This document shows, piece after piece, positions 25,334 through 37,902 of a stretch of DNA of 64,000 bases (position 1 is its first letter; each line of letters starts with the position of its first letter). The position numbers and the translations under genes were made by a program. The stretch lies in contig OZ017796.1 in NCBI GenBank assembly GCA_963969395.1, positions 19,470,501-19,534,500 on the forward strand. Direction: 5' to 3'. The notes below the pieces were generated by a model. The model searched no databases. It saw only the letters and a list, made by a program, of their open reading frames with translations, and was not told the origin of the DNA. The stretch comes from Pseudoscleropodium purum. Taxonomy: Eukaryota; Streptophyta; Bryopsida; Hypnales; Brachytheciaceae.

Positions 25334-26264
25334 CTTAAAGTGGACCATCATACATAGCAGTTTTTAGGAGGTACATGTGGCAAGAGATTTCCATATTTTG
25401 GGCCCAAATTTTAATAGAAGGTAGAGACAAGGAATATTTTGTAAATGCACTACATTTCATGACACTTGAAAATATTAATCTAAACTTATGGCCTAATATG
25501 TTCTTTTTTTTTTGTAAATGGGCAGTTTAGACAGATTAGAAAAAATCACCTTTTTCATAAACAAAAATTTGAAATTGGTTTTCTAAAGTTATGTATACAT
25601 GGAAACCTTTGAATCATTCCATTTTGATCAATGAGTCAAAAGTTATGAGAATGTTTTGTTTTTTGGTAGTTATAGATTCTCTACTCTAAAATAAACTTTG
25701 AAGTTTGAAGTTATCTTATTCAATTTTCAACATTTTTGGGAAAAAAAAATTTAAATCATAGGATCTAGATTGTTTATTACAACATTGCAACCATTGGGAT
25801 TGGCATTTTTCAATTCCATGATTAAATTCTTAACAATTTGGTATTTTGAAACATTCTCTACTACTATCTACTTACTATTTTTTTCTATTTGTTCTACAAT
25901 TCTAAATGATTTCAAAAAATTCCAAGTATGTAGCTAACTTGTTTAGAAAAAAGAATCCAAAGAAGCACCACCATTTTGGACATTTTTTTATAGAAAAGTG
26001 AGCTTGTGAAGTACAACTACCCAAAATTTTGCAAGGCAAAAAAAAATGATTTGGGTGGATTTGAATGCTTAAATTTTGCAATCCATGTGGTGGAAATTTT
26101 TGAAACTTCCATCCCATGTTGTCAAGTCAACATACTACAAGATCCTATGGTTACATGTGTCAAGAAAAGTTATTTTTTCAAAAATTTGGTACTTGTACTA
26201 AAAATGGCAATTTTTGAGTGTTTTTGGTGAAAATCAATAGTCATGCAATTTTCGGGGGGTAAAA
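25334..26264 (+). mobile_element. TTAA element, type 1, diverged copy
   Basis: The interior follows type 1 in the same orientation as 42657-43575 and 58170-59107 ('ttatgcctaatatg'-like block, 'atggattccctactctaaaa'-like block, 'ccattgggattggcattttt'). Both ends are eroded: the left is recognisable only as CTTAAAGTGGACC, and the right is GTCATGCAATTTTCGGGGGG instead of an intact TTAA end. The boundaries are therefore approximate. Confidence 0.65.
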
Positions 26265-27753
26265 TTCATATGTTGATTTCTATTGACTTTTGAACCCAAA
26301 TTAACTTTCAATTTTTGGGATGACTCTAGATTCAATCCTAGTGCCTAAACTCTAAGTCTTATTTGAATTGGGAAGATAATCACTACTTTCATCCAATTTG
26401 GAGACCAAACTTCATTCTACATTATCTTCTTTATTTTAAATCTAATTTCTATATATAAACTACTTTTAGAATCCTTTGAGTATCTTTTCAAAGATTCTAT
26501 GTCCAAATAAATCCTTAGTTCTCTTCAAAAGATCTAATTAGCTATCTATTCAATATTTAAGGCTTTAGACATCTACAACTAATTTACTATTTTTATAATA
26601 TCTAATGTTTTTAGGTTGTAGGGCACAAAATTATATTTTTAGATTTCAAGACACTTAAAGTTTGGAATTTCCTATTAAAAGTTATAGATGGATGAAGTTT
26701 GACTACTATCTGATGCATTAAAACTTCATCCATTAATTCCTATTAATCTACAATTCCAAATTGAATTTTCTTTAGAATTTTGACCTTCAAATTTAACCTA
26801 AATTCTCATTTTTTTACCTTTCTTGGATGTTTTTTACTCTTTTTATCCATTCTTACTACCAAACTTCATTCATACATGCATTTTCCATTTTTTTTTTGTC
26901 TATTTTCTAAATGTAAAATGGTTTTAGAAAGCTCAAGAGATTATCTATTGTAATCTGAATCTAAATTTATAGTTTCAAATGAGTATAAAGATCTAAATTG
27001 AGCTTGTAAATCCTACCTTGTATTTGGAATTTAAACATTTAAAAGATAAGAGAAGTGACTTGTTCAAGCACATACTTCAAAGTTGCCCTTCGTCCAAGAG
27101 GTGCATGAAAATTTCCTCATGTCCTCTATTATTCTCTATTTTGTTGAAGAGTTGATGTTTGTCTTCAATTTTGTTTTCTTTTTCTTGCTCATTGCTTTAA
27201 TAACAAAGTTTATAAAGTAGTTGTAATTCTAATTCATCAACTAATCTTCCTTCTTCTTGTGTGCTTCTTTCTCATTTCTTTTGTATTTGTTTTTTTGAGT
27301 ATTTTGTAATGTCAAAGTATTGACTGAAAGAACACTAGTTTTCTTAAATTTGACTAATGTCTTCAATGTCAACTACTTTTTAAGAGTATTCTAATGACTC
27401 TTCTAAGTCAATGATCCTTCTTTTTCTTTTTCTTTTCTTTGCCTAAAAAGTTCAATTGTTGCAAGGCATCTATTTTGTATCCTACTTGTCAATTCTAAAG
27501 CATGATTTGATGATTCTAAACCCTATCTTCTTTAAACATGGTTATACTTTGATCTTAATTTTGCATCATCCAACTCTCATTCTATCACCAACTCCCCTCT
27601 TCTCCTCTCACCTTTTTTGGTTGGATGTTGAGACTAATACTTGAACTTCTAGTTTCAAATTCAATCTAGAATACTATAGTTGATGGTTGTGCAAACCTCC
27701 ACCTTTTTTTGCTTAATTTTCAAAGAACTTAGTTTATAACTTGTACAACTAGC
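26265..27753. other. AT-rich stretch without recognisable gene
   Basis: No gene or clear repeat is supportable. It is pyrimidine-rich near 27.2-27.6 kb. Confidence 0.5.
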
Positions 27754-28718
27754 TTAATCCTTGAATGCCCTAGAGGACCAAAAGTAAGCTCACATAGTTT
27801 CAAGTCCATTTCAAAGTAGTATAGCATCCAATGTCCAAATTCAAAAAAAACTTTTGGGGGAATTTTCAATCTTTCTTCTAGTTTGTGTGGTAAATTTTCA
27901 GATCAATCCAAGATGTACAAATTTTTTGGAAGACAATCAAAGTTTGCAGATTCAATTTGAGTCAACCAAACTGCATTTGATGGATGTAACTTTGGGGGCT
28001 TATATCTCTTTCATCCAATGTTTATTTTCAACAAAATTTATTGGACTATGTTTCGCTTGAAGTCTAGTTATTGTGGTAAAAAAATTCATATCAAACCAAG
28101 TTGTTTGGAATGTTTGGAAGCAATTCAAAATTTTGACATTTTTTTATTACAATGAATTTTGGCGGCTTGTTTCTTCTTCATGCAGTGTCCGTTTCCAATA
28201 AGTTTCTTTTGGTAAAGTTGCACATACTAGTCTAATTTGTGTGAATAAAATTTCATATCATTCCAAGAAATCATGAGTGATTGAGAATTGTTTTAATAGA
28301 AGGTTCAACCTCAAATGTTTCTTTTGCAACTTTTCTTGCTATTTTTTTTTACATTTCAAAGCCATTTTGTAGGTGCAATGAGTCAATTGAATGATAATTT
28401 TTTCACCAATGTATTTTTATGCTAGTTTTTAATCACTTTATATTTTAAAGTTTTTTCATTTGAATAGGTTTAGAAATCAAATTTCACCTCCAAATGTGCT
28501 ACTAGGAAAATTTCAACATTCTCTTTCAACATTAAAACATTATAATCTTGCAATCTATGTGGCCAAATGATTCCACATTTGATTCACATCATCTACCACA
28601 TATACACTACAAGATTGTATGGTTGAAATTTTTATACTTTGGTGACATTTACATCTACAACATTTCAAAAGTAATGATGTTTTTTAACCTAGAAAGGCCT
28701 TAGGCTTTTAGGGGTTAA
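27754..28718 (+). mobile_element. TTAA element, type 2, copy 2 (965 bp)
   Basis: The left end is TTAATCCTTGAATGCCCTAG; the right end is TAGGCTTTTAGGGGTTAA. The interior parallels 16632-17619 block by block ('tagtttgtgtggtaaatttt', 'ttcatccaatgttt', 'tgtccgtttccaat', 'aatcttgcaatc'). It has no coding frame. The flanks outside TTAA differ (AGC left, GAA right). Confidence 0.75.
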
Positions 28719-31700
28719 GAAACTAAAAAGTCTTGGGCATATACAATCAAAGCTTTGTCGTACTTAAAGTATTGAACAAAGGACTAAATAATCTTGGAGA
28801 TCTCTAAATCAAAGCTTTGTTTTCTATTGTTTTTTTTCTTCTAGAAATCATTAATAAAGGTTGCCCACAAAATACTAACTATTGGATTAAGTTTTGAACA
28901 AACAAGGTGACGACCAACAAAATAAGGTTCTATAGTTAGAATCACCATAAGGCAACTTATGGCAATTAGATACATATTTGAACACTACAAATTCCACACA
29001 TCAAAGCTCTATGGGATTTCTCAAATGAATGGAATTCCCAACAAGATCTATAAGATGTATAAAATTAACAACAAAAATAAGATGAAAATAAAAGATATTT
29101 CTAACTATATATTGGCATAGCTAGAGTTTAGTCATGATTATCTAGATATTAGTATAATGCTTGTTAGTACAAATGGTTTATACAAAAAATAGTTAGTAAA
29201 ACAAAACAACAATTGAATTACATAAATAATGTAAGGTTTGAAGGGACCCCAATGTCCTTAAAACAAGCTTCATAAACAACAACAATGAAGCAAGAATTGT
29301 TTCAAAAACACCTAGTTGGCAAAGTTTGGCCAAAAGACCAAAAATTCACTTAGAAATGGACCCAAGAAATTCAATAACAAGAAAAAAAGAGTATTTTGAG
29401 GAGAAAAGGGTTGGCCTTAAATACTTTCCTAAAGGCCTTCCCTTCTTTTTTAATTCTAAAGTGAATTCTAGGACTAATCATTAATTTTCTAAAAGACTTA
29501 TTTCTAATTTTTGGAGAACAACTTCAAATGACAAACAAATTGTGATATTGGCTTTAAAAGGCCCAAATGGCCTACCAAACTATCCACCTTCTATTTTTAA
29601 GTTATTTGGATTCATAAAATTGTGAATTGCCTAAATAATGAATTGTAAAATTTCAATTAATTAAATGTAAACTTTTCAAATATTTTGATTTGTTTGGCAT
29701 ATTTGGAGGGTTTGGAGAATTAAAAAAGACTCCTCTCTTTGTCTTTTTTTGAACATCATACGCTCCCAAAACGTTGGTCAACATGTCAAATTTGCTTAAA
29801 TTCTGCGAGAATTTGAAGTAATTACCGGTTTGGATATTTGCAATCGTTAGAATGCCTCATAAATTTTGGAGATGCATTATAAGTATAAAAGAAGCTACCC
29901 TAATTTTTAGTGAGATTTTACTGCAATTTAGATCATTTCTAGAAATTTTCTAATGCTCATTTAAGTAATTGATTGGCCAAAAGGAGATCTATTACAAGTG
30001 AGAAGATTTCAAAAAAATTTACAAGCCCTATAAATGACATATTTTTCAAAAAGTATTAGATTTAGGAAAAATGGACTAATTAGGGGCCCCTTATTAAAAA
30101 AATAGAAATAAAATTACTTTTAAAGTTAAAAGTTATCCAATAGTGTGAATAGAGACATTTAGGTAGAATGGATGAAAAATAAAATAATAAAAAATAATAA
30201 AAAGTAAAAATGAATGAATGGGGTGCAACTCCAATTGCACCTTTTCAAAAGGAATAGGACTAGATACCACCCTCTCTATAAATTTTGTTTTTTTAAATTT
30301 ATTTTTAGTTGTTTGTCTCATCATCAACTCGTTATAAGTTTATATAGTTTTAATATATTCAATATATTTATTTCCATTCAAAAAAATTTGCATTGGTTAA
30401 AAGTTTAGGAAAGAATAAATCAAGTTATAAAGTCTAAGTCTAGAAAATTCTCTTGCATACTTTAGACAATAGTTATGGTTACTAAAGTGTAAAAAAATGC
30501 ATGTATTAACAGATAATGTGCATTATAGTTTATTGATGATGCATAGCAGAACAAGATGTGCATTGGAGAGAAGACATCCATTTGTTCTAGTCTTCTAGAG
30601 CATTTAGGTGTAGTCTCCATTCCATATAGATCTCATTTTGTCTATAAATTTTAGAAAAATCATTAGTCCTAAAACTAATTTCACTAACATTACAACTTAC
30701 ATTGGAATGCTGGGTGTTGAAAAGATAAAAAGAAAAGAAAAGAGAGAAATAATATTTTGTGAGTTTTAGTAACATAAGAGAGAACATGACAATTATGAAA
30801 ACCTCACTTATTGATTATTCACTATACCTCTTAAAGAAAACCTTCTAGAATTTTTTTGTCTAAAAATTTGATAAATATGGAAGTTGAGTGTAAAAAGAAT
30901 TAAGTAAGGTAACCTTGGTCCATAACTAAGAGTGAAATGTTAAAATAAAGCTAAGAGAAAAGATAAAAGCAAAAGATCTAAAGAAAAGGAAAAAGAATTG
31001 GAAAGATTGAGAGAAAATGAGCATTAAAGCAAGGTGATTTTTGAGTAAGAAAATATTTGAGTGAAAATTAAAATAAATTTCTTCTCTAAAGTATCTATTC
31101 TCTGAAAACATGATAAATAACAACCTTTCTAATTCTATGTATTGTAAGTTTAAGTTATGCTCTAAACTATATTGATGTTCATGTCTTAAGTCTTGGGATT
31201 ACCTATGTCTTAAACAATTTTCCAAAAAAGGTGTCTATCATTGAGTTGATTATTGAGGCTTGAAGTAAAATAAAGCCTAGTGATCAGGTAAGAGTGCAGA
31301 TATAGTCCTTGGTTGGAAATTGAAAGCATTGTCTATGTAATTGCCGAGAGTTGTCAAGAAAATGGATTAAGTCTGTAGGAACTAAAAAGAAAAGACATAA
31401 CTTGGACCAAATTCAACTCAACATAATAAAATAGTAAAGGGAATGATTGTCGAATGTGTTGAAGAATAAGTGAAAACTTGAGTAATTTCCTTGTGAGAAG
31501 TGAGAATTGATTGGTGGTGAGATGAAAGAAAACCATATTGAGAGAAAATGCGAGGAAAGAGAAAATGAGCATGATGATAAGTTTGAATGTCTGCTACTCT
31601 ACTCCATAGTAAGGATTTGTAGCACCAGAGGAAGAAAGAAAGAAAGACAACAAAAGAAAATAAAAATCTAATAAATCAAAACCATTTCTATCTAAAGTTA

Positions 31701-31972
31701 AGTCCAAAAGACAAAATCGTATGGTCAACACAAGTTCACACCTTTGAGTCAATTTTCTATTTAGATCATGTAAATGAAAAGAATAATTAGGTAGATTCCA
31801 TTTCTAAACTTATCTAGAAAAATTGTGCCTATTGTAATTAGGTCAACAAGTCAAAAGAACAATTAGATCCTTTCCATATACCAAAATCCTTTGTCATATA
31901 GTCTAAATTACCTAGTCTATGTGTTGAGTCTAATAGTCAAAATTTTACAAATCATTGAGTGGAATTGCCACT
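28719..31972. other. AT-rich stretch without recognisable gene
   Basis: Over 3 kb without a gene I can support. The frames at 30133-31572 are Phe/Ser/Leu-rich, as expected from A/T-rich non-coding sequence. The last part (31.6-31.97 kb) could be the leader of the stop-riddled frame that follows. Confidence 0.5.
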
Positions 31973-32712
31973 ATGGGAAAGAAAAAGCAATTGAAAGTTC
32001 TACCAATACCATTGCCGGAGTTCCCATCAAAATTAATTGAAGGAATTGATGAAGCCTAAATTAAATTACTAAAGGAAGTGGGAATTGGGGAATATCTTCA
32101 ATTTATATGGCTACCTCCTAATATGTAGTTGGTCAAAGACTTCATAGCTATGAGTGACTATGGAAAAATGAAAGAAATCATATTCTAGGGCAAAACAATG
32201 AAGCTCAAACCAAAAGCAATAGTTGAGATTCAAGAAATACTAGTAAGAGGTGACAAATGTCTTCTATTTATTCATCTTACCAAGCAAGAAAAGGTGAAAG
32301 TCTTCAAAGAAAAACTTGCTAAAGCAAAGGTAGCTGAAGGATGGAACCTCTATTAGATTCCATATCAAACTATCGGTATTTCTTACATGTATCAACCAAT
32401 ACTTTTTTTGGGCTCCAAATTTTATTTTTGTGACAAAAAAGTAAAACAAGTGGAACTTAAGGCATAGATGGGAGGAAGAGTTGATTAGGCTTATTTAGCC
32501 TATGAATATATGTTGCAAGAAATGTCTACCAAAAAGAATCAAAATCCTATGTTTTTGATATCAGCTCATGTTTTTTCAGCCTTTTGCCAATATAGTTTGA
32601 ATTATTTGGAACCATTGGTGGAGAAGGAGCCATTATTGGAAATTCAAACAACGGGTGATACTTCTCTACCAATCTCAAAAAATAGAAAGGAAAAAGATGA
32701 AATTTGGGTATA
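31973..32712 (+). pseudogene. Stop-riddled coding frame of about 246 codons, unknown (possibly transposon gag-like)
   Basis: One frame starts at ATG 31973 (MGKKKQLKVLPIPLPEFPSK) and continues without frameshift to TAA 32711. It is interrupted only by about six stop codons (one TAA and five TAG). All are one C-to-T or G-to-A transition from CAA, CAG or TGG. Readable blocks include DFIAMSDYGKMKEI, KLKPKAIVEIQEILVRGDK and, after the last stop, AYLAYEYMLQEMSTKKNQNP. The last open piece ends at KEKDEIWV. Lysine-rich helices and the setting among transposon remnants suggest a retroelement or transposon protein, but I do not recognise the family. A decayed host gene is the alternative. It is not functional as it stands. 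Confidence 0.6.
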
Positions 32713-33320
32713 AAACCTAAACTTGCATATTTTGCATTAACTAAGACAATTTGACCTAGGATTGATGAACTTAGGCATTTTTAGCATTATAATTGCTCAT
32801 GGAGAGCACTTATTGGACAATTTGACCAAAACATACAAATGGAATGTAATTAATGAATTATGTGTACTATTTTCAAAGTATTATTTTGGAATTGATTAAG
32901 TTCCAGATGATACATTGCATCAAACGATTTGTCCAAACTTGAAGTGTTGATCAAATTATTTGACCTTCTGATAGAACACTATATAGGACTGGAACTTCAT
33001 AACTGTGTCTGCAAACATTGGTAAAGGATTGAGAAGAAAATTCAAACCTTGGGAATAAGAGTGTTATAAATTATAAGACTAAAACCAGGTATTTTTAAGT
33101 TGTAAGTATTATTCTATTTGAAAAGTGACATTAGTCACATAAACAATAGATTGACTATACCTTTTCCCATAAGAACCCCTATACTTGTGTTTTCTTGGGT
33201 TTGGGGAATTACGTAAAAGCCTAGAATATAAGCCCTCTCATGGAATCCTATAAAATATGAATAAGCTCATATTTTTACTCTACAAATTGAAAATAGGAGA
33301 TTGGAATCTCACTATCTCCT

Positions 33321-33809
33321 TGAACCCCTAAAGATTAAAAGGATGCGTTTTTTTAGCAACATAGCAATTTTAGGCAACTCACTATGAATGGAGTTTTTAA
33401 TTTTTTTTGCTGAAAACTTTACACAATATATGCCTAAGGAGCAGATTTGAGGCCTACCAATTTTCATGACTTTTGACTGCATAGTTAAAAAGTTATCGCA
33501 CGAAATATAATTTTCGTTGTTTGACAAGCAACCCTAGCAACTCAAGAATCTTCTTTAAAAATTAAATTTTTGAAAAATAAAAATTTGAAATTGGTGCTCT
33601 CTCTCTCTATATATATAATGTGTGTGTGTGTGTGTGTGGAGAAAGCTTTTAATCAATCCATTTTGATTAATAAGATGAAAGTTATGAAGAGTTTTAGTTT
33701 GTCAGTAGATATAGAGTCTTTGAAAACCATACCTACCCACAAATTAAAACTCTTCATAACTTTCATCTTATTAATCAAAATGGATTGATTAAAAGTTTTT
33801 TACACACAC

Positions 33810-33885
<76 letters not shown>

Positions 33886-34162
33886 AAGAACCAATTTCAA
33901 ATTTTTATTTTTCAAAAAAATTATTTTTAAAGAAGTTTTTTGAGTTGTTCGTATTGCTTGCCAAACAATGAAAATTACTTATCATGCAATAATTTTTTTA
34001 ACAATGTAGTCAAAAGTTATAAAAATTAGTGGGCCTTAAAGCTATTCCTTAAGCACATGTGTGAAAATTTCGGTGAAATTTCTTTTTAAAACCATTTGTA
34101 GTAAGTTGCCTTAAAAATTGCTATATTGCCAAAAAAATGTAGTTTTGAATTGTATAGGTTAA
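33321..34162. mobile_element. Palindromic derivative of TTAA type 1 element (inverted duplication)
   Basis: The left arm (33321-33701) is the first half of a type 1 element (TGAACCCCTAAAGATT, a mutated TTAACCCC end). After a loop of about 37 bp (33702-33738), the right arm (33739-34162) is the same half inverted, ending ATAGGTTAA. Near the loop, 'aactcttcataactttcatc' pairs exactly with its partner across 20 bp or more. Asymmetric microsatellites interrupt the arms: TG in the left (about 33620-33638) and AT in the right (33812-33881). A transcript would fold into a hairpin of about 400 bp. Confidence 0.8.
33812..33881 (+). repeat. (AT)n microsatellite, 70 bp
   Basis: An uninterrupted AT dinucleotide run inside the right arm of the 33.3-34.2 kb palindrome. 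The left arm has only a short AT stretch plus a TG run at the equivalent place. Confidence 0.95.
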
Positions 34163-34189
34163 TTATTTGTGTTTGGAAAATCTTTCACA

Positions 34190-36110
34190 TAGAAATCAAG
34201 GAATTTTAGCAAACTAAATGTATCATTTGATTTCTAGCATGATTTCAATCTCAAGATACCCTATTTCCATCATGGACGCCTTCTTTGGTATGTCTTGAGT
34301 TTTTAAACCTACAAGCTAACTAATAGGATTTTTTCTTTCTTGAAATAACTAAAATACTAAAATCTCTCTGACTAAGAATGATTTAGAACTTTTTTTGAGT
34401 TCCATACAAGTTCTACAGGGCTATTTTAGCTATGAATTATCATATACTTGGCAAGGTTAGGCTTTGGGAGATATTTACAAAGTAGCTAGACTTTGGCTAT
34501 TTTGGAATATCTAACCTACATATACATATAGAAAATTGAGGTACTTTAGGTATTCTAAGCTATTGTGGACCAAATACTACTTTGGTATGTATAGTGGGGT
34601 ACCAATCAAAATGGGGTTTTTGAATTTGCAAAAAAAGAAATTTCAATGCTTCTAATTTTGACAACCTCTCGAGCGCTAAAAAATTGGTATTTTACTATGA
34701 AATTTTTGTCAAGACATAATCTTTATGTTAATGACATGCTAACAAATTTCAAGGCCCAAAGATTCACCAAAAAAAGATATTCAAAATCTACCAACATATG
34801 TAGCTGTAAAACAAATTTCACTACTATCTACTTTGATAGCCTCCTGAAGATTGAAACTTTTGTTCTTCGCCATTAAAATTTTGGCATACGACTATTTATA
34901 TTTTTATTGCATGTGTTCTAAATTTCAAGTCCAAAAAATCTATAAAAAATAGGATATTCAAAATCTACCAACATGTGTAGTTATGAGAAACAATTTCACT
35001 ACTACCAACTTTCATACTATTCCAAGGGCTGAAAAATTGTTTATTTAGCATGAATTTTTTTTATGAGGATCATCTCTAATGTTAATAACATGTGTGCTAA
35101 AATTTCAAGTTCAAAAAATTCACACAAAAAAAATTATTTGAAATATACCAACATATGTAGTTGTGAGTGATTTTTTCAGCCCTTGGGATAGTATCATTTT
35201 ATAGGTAAAGTTTCACACAAATGTAGAAAATCATTCTCATAGCTACACATGTTGGTAGATTTCAAATATTTCTTTTTGTATACATCTTTTGACCTGGAAA
35301 TTTGTCACATTTTATCAACATAAATATGGTCTTATGACAAAAATTTCATAATTTAAAAATAAAATTCAGCCCTAGGAAAGGTGTTGAAGTTGGTAGCTTC
35401 AAAATTGTTTCTCACACCTAAACATGTTGGTAGATTTTGAATATCTATTTTTGTCTGAATTTTTTGGCCTTGAAATTTGGAAAATATATTATTAATATAG
35501 AAAAAAATTGTGACAAAAATTTCATAGTAAATAAGCAATTTCTTAGCCTTTGGGAGGGCATCAAGGTTGGTAATAGTGAAATGGTTTCCACAATTGTTTC
35601 TCAAAATGACACATGTTGGTAGATTATGAATATATTATTTTTTACGAATATTTTGGATTTGAAATTTGGAATATAAATTATTAATATAGAGGAATTTTTG
35701 TTCTAAAAATTTCATGGCAAAAAAAAAGTTTCAATCCTTAAGAGGTTGTCAAAGTTGGCAACAGTGAAATTTGTTTAATAGCTACACATGTTGGTAGATT
35801 TTGAATATCTTTATTTTGGTGAATCATATGGCCCTGAAATTTTTTTATTCGTATTATTAACATAAAGATGATATTGTGACAAATATTTCATGGTAAAATA
35901 TCATTTTTTCAGCTCTCAAAAGGCTATCAAAGTTAAAAGCACTGAAATTTCTTTCACTACAAATTCAAAAACGCCATTTTGATTGGTACCCCATTGTATA
36001 ACACCTATTTTGGTTTAACACTCTTTTCAAGAATTTTGAGGTTTAAAACTTAATATAAAATTTCATGTTAAAAAAACAATTATAAGTCCCAAATGACGAA
36101 TTGGGGCTCA
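34190..36110 (+). repeat. Dispersed repeat D, copy 2, split by a palindromic array
   Basis: The outer parts (34200-34560 and about 36040-36110) align with 4195-4690 on the same strand ('atacttggcaaggttagg' and 'atgacgaattgggg' landmarks). The middle is replaced by the inverted array described separately, so that array is best read as an insertion into, or amplification within, this repeat. Confidence 0.55.
34597..35992. repeat. 1.4 kb palindrome made of about 180 bp tandem units in opposite orientations
   Basis: The boundary word GGGGTACCAATCAAAATGG (34597) returns inverted and perfect at 35974-35992. Inside, about three forward units (34640-34812, 34813-34991, 34992-35169) share 'caaaatctaccaacat(a/g)tgtag' and 'aaatttcactact'. 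About four units (35230-35960) carry the same words inverted ('acatgttggtagatt', 'agtgaaat'). The unit length is about 178-187 bp and the symmetry centre lies near 35295. No coding is seen. Both satellite-like tandem structure and fold-back structure are present. Confidence 0.8.
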
Positions 36111-36492
36111 CATGGTTGTATTTTGTATGTTGTTTGGACTTGAGTTTTTGTTGTTGATTGAATTTTTGATTGCTAGGTCATATTCTACTCTACCAAACTT
36201 CATTTGTAGAAGTATTTCTAAAATGCCTTTTTTTTCAAATATAAAATCATTGATGTCATACCATAGCTATTATCTAATTGCACATGTGTAATGAAGTTGA
36301 TGATTTGATTGATGTTTGTAGAGGAATTTTTTAGTTGAATAATTTGATTAGATAATGATTGTTGCATGAAAAAAAATTCACCTATGTTTGAGGGGTTAGT
36401 AAGTAGGTTTCCTCATCTATTTCTAATACAATCAAACAATAGATTGCTAGAGTTTTTGAAAATAAATTTATGAATTTACATGGATTATATTT

Positions 36493-37720
36493 TCAAAATA
36501 TGTCTATATTTTGAGATGGCTTCTTTGACATTAATAGAATTTTGCATTTGTCAAACATTTGAGCTTTTAATTTTGGCATTTTTGGCAATAAGACCAAGTG
36601 CTTTGATCCATTCATTGAAGGGTTCATGTACATAAGGTGGTAGTATGATATTAGAGTATATAGATAGTTGTTCATATATAAAATATGTTGATGATTTTGC
36701 CAATGTGGATTGTGATTGCTAAAGTAAATAGCTTTTTTGATTATGGTATTCATTTGAATGTGACTTTTCTATTGTTTTTGGAGTTTTCTTGGTGAATAAG
36801 CTCTTTAGAGTGTTGTTTGGATTGCTTGAGTTTTTGGAGGCAAGGGCATGGATGTGGATTCTAATGTGATAGTTATATTATGGATTAGTGTTGTCATAAT
36901 GGTACACACTTGATTCCATTGGGGGTGCAAGAGAGGGTTCTTGGAGAATGGTAAGTGGTGAATTTATGGTGCTAATGTTAGAATCTATATATTGTGTTTG
37001 AGAAGAATCTAAGTTTTCTACAAGGTTAGGGTTTAGAAAAAAAATTGTATGAGGGGGAGTTGAGAAATGTTTTGAGTAGTTATAATGTTAGGCAATCTCT
37101 AGAAATGTATTGGAAAGGGATTTGATTTTTGTTGAAAAATAACTTCGATGTGAGATGCTAAGTTATTTGAATATATAACATAGTAACTATCAATGAGACT
37201 AGTGTGTGATAGGTGTTCTCTACCTTAGCAAGGGAATGTTGTGTCAATGTGTGTGTGTGTGTGTGTGCGTGTGTGTGTGTGTGTTAATTGTTGTATAATT
37301 GAAAATTGGTGCCAATTGTGTTTTCTTTGTGGATGGCAAGTACTATGTAGAGGCTACATGACGTCCAGAGAGTGACACGTCTCTATTGAAGTCTCCAAGT
37401 ATTATAATGTTATGATTAGAGTGCGTAGTGATTTGTTGCATGATAGTTTGTTGTATAATTGATACGAATGGAAGATCTTTGACATGTGAGGGCATATATA
37501 TGTGTATGATTAATATTGATTGAAGTGGATGGCTTTTAATGCATATGAGTTGGAAGTATAGGGAGATGTTAGCTAGGTAGAGTATTTTATGAAAGTGTCT
37601 GGGAAATGCATATGAATTATGTATAAGTGGGAGGAGTACTCTTGTAGGATGTTTTATTTGTTGTCTTATGTGTCTTTGAAAGTGAATTTGTGAATGAATG
37701 TTATTGAAAAGTTAATTGTG
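36493..37720 (-). pseudogene. LINE retrotransposon endonuclease (EEP) domain remnant
   Basis: Read on the minus strand, about 37650-37340 gives a continuous frame with HSNHNIIILGDFNRDVSLSG (GDFN at 37396-37385), the hallmark of apurinic-type endonucleases of L1-like LINEs. These nick target DNA for reverse transcription. Upstream in frame, ILIIHIYMPSHVKD resembles the preceding beta-strand and 'vY.P' block. Downstream, after a frame change across the GT microsatellite at 37248-37284, TSLIDSYYVIYSNNLASHIE fits the 'S.IDyi..S..l' block. A further readable piece (36753-36493, ...FNEWIKALGLIAKNAK... in one frame) may be the linker toward the reverse transcriptase. No RT motif was found before the repeat at 36.1 kb, so the copy is 3'-truncated or replaced. 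It is degenerate and inactive. Confidence 0.7.
37248..37284 (+). repeat. (GT)n microsatellite
   Basis: A GT run with one GC interruption, lying inside the LINE remnant and coinciding with its frame change. Confidence 0.95.
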
Positions 37721-37902
37721 TGTGAGAAGGTATATAGCATGTATTTAGTAGAATTGTTGGTGCATTTAGTTTTGTTTCTTGTAATGCTATAAGAATAGGA
37801 GTGTTGGAATAGTGTTGGATGATTTATTGTAATAATCATGGCAAAGTAGTATTGAGTGATGCAACAATCCACGAGAAGAAGTGTGTAATATGTCAAGAAT
37901 GT

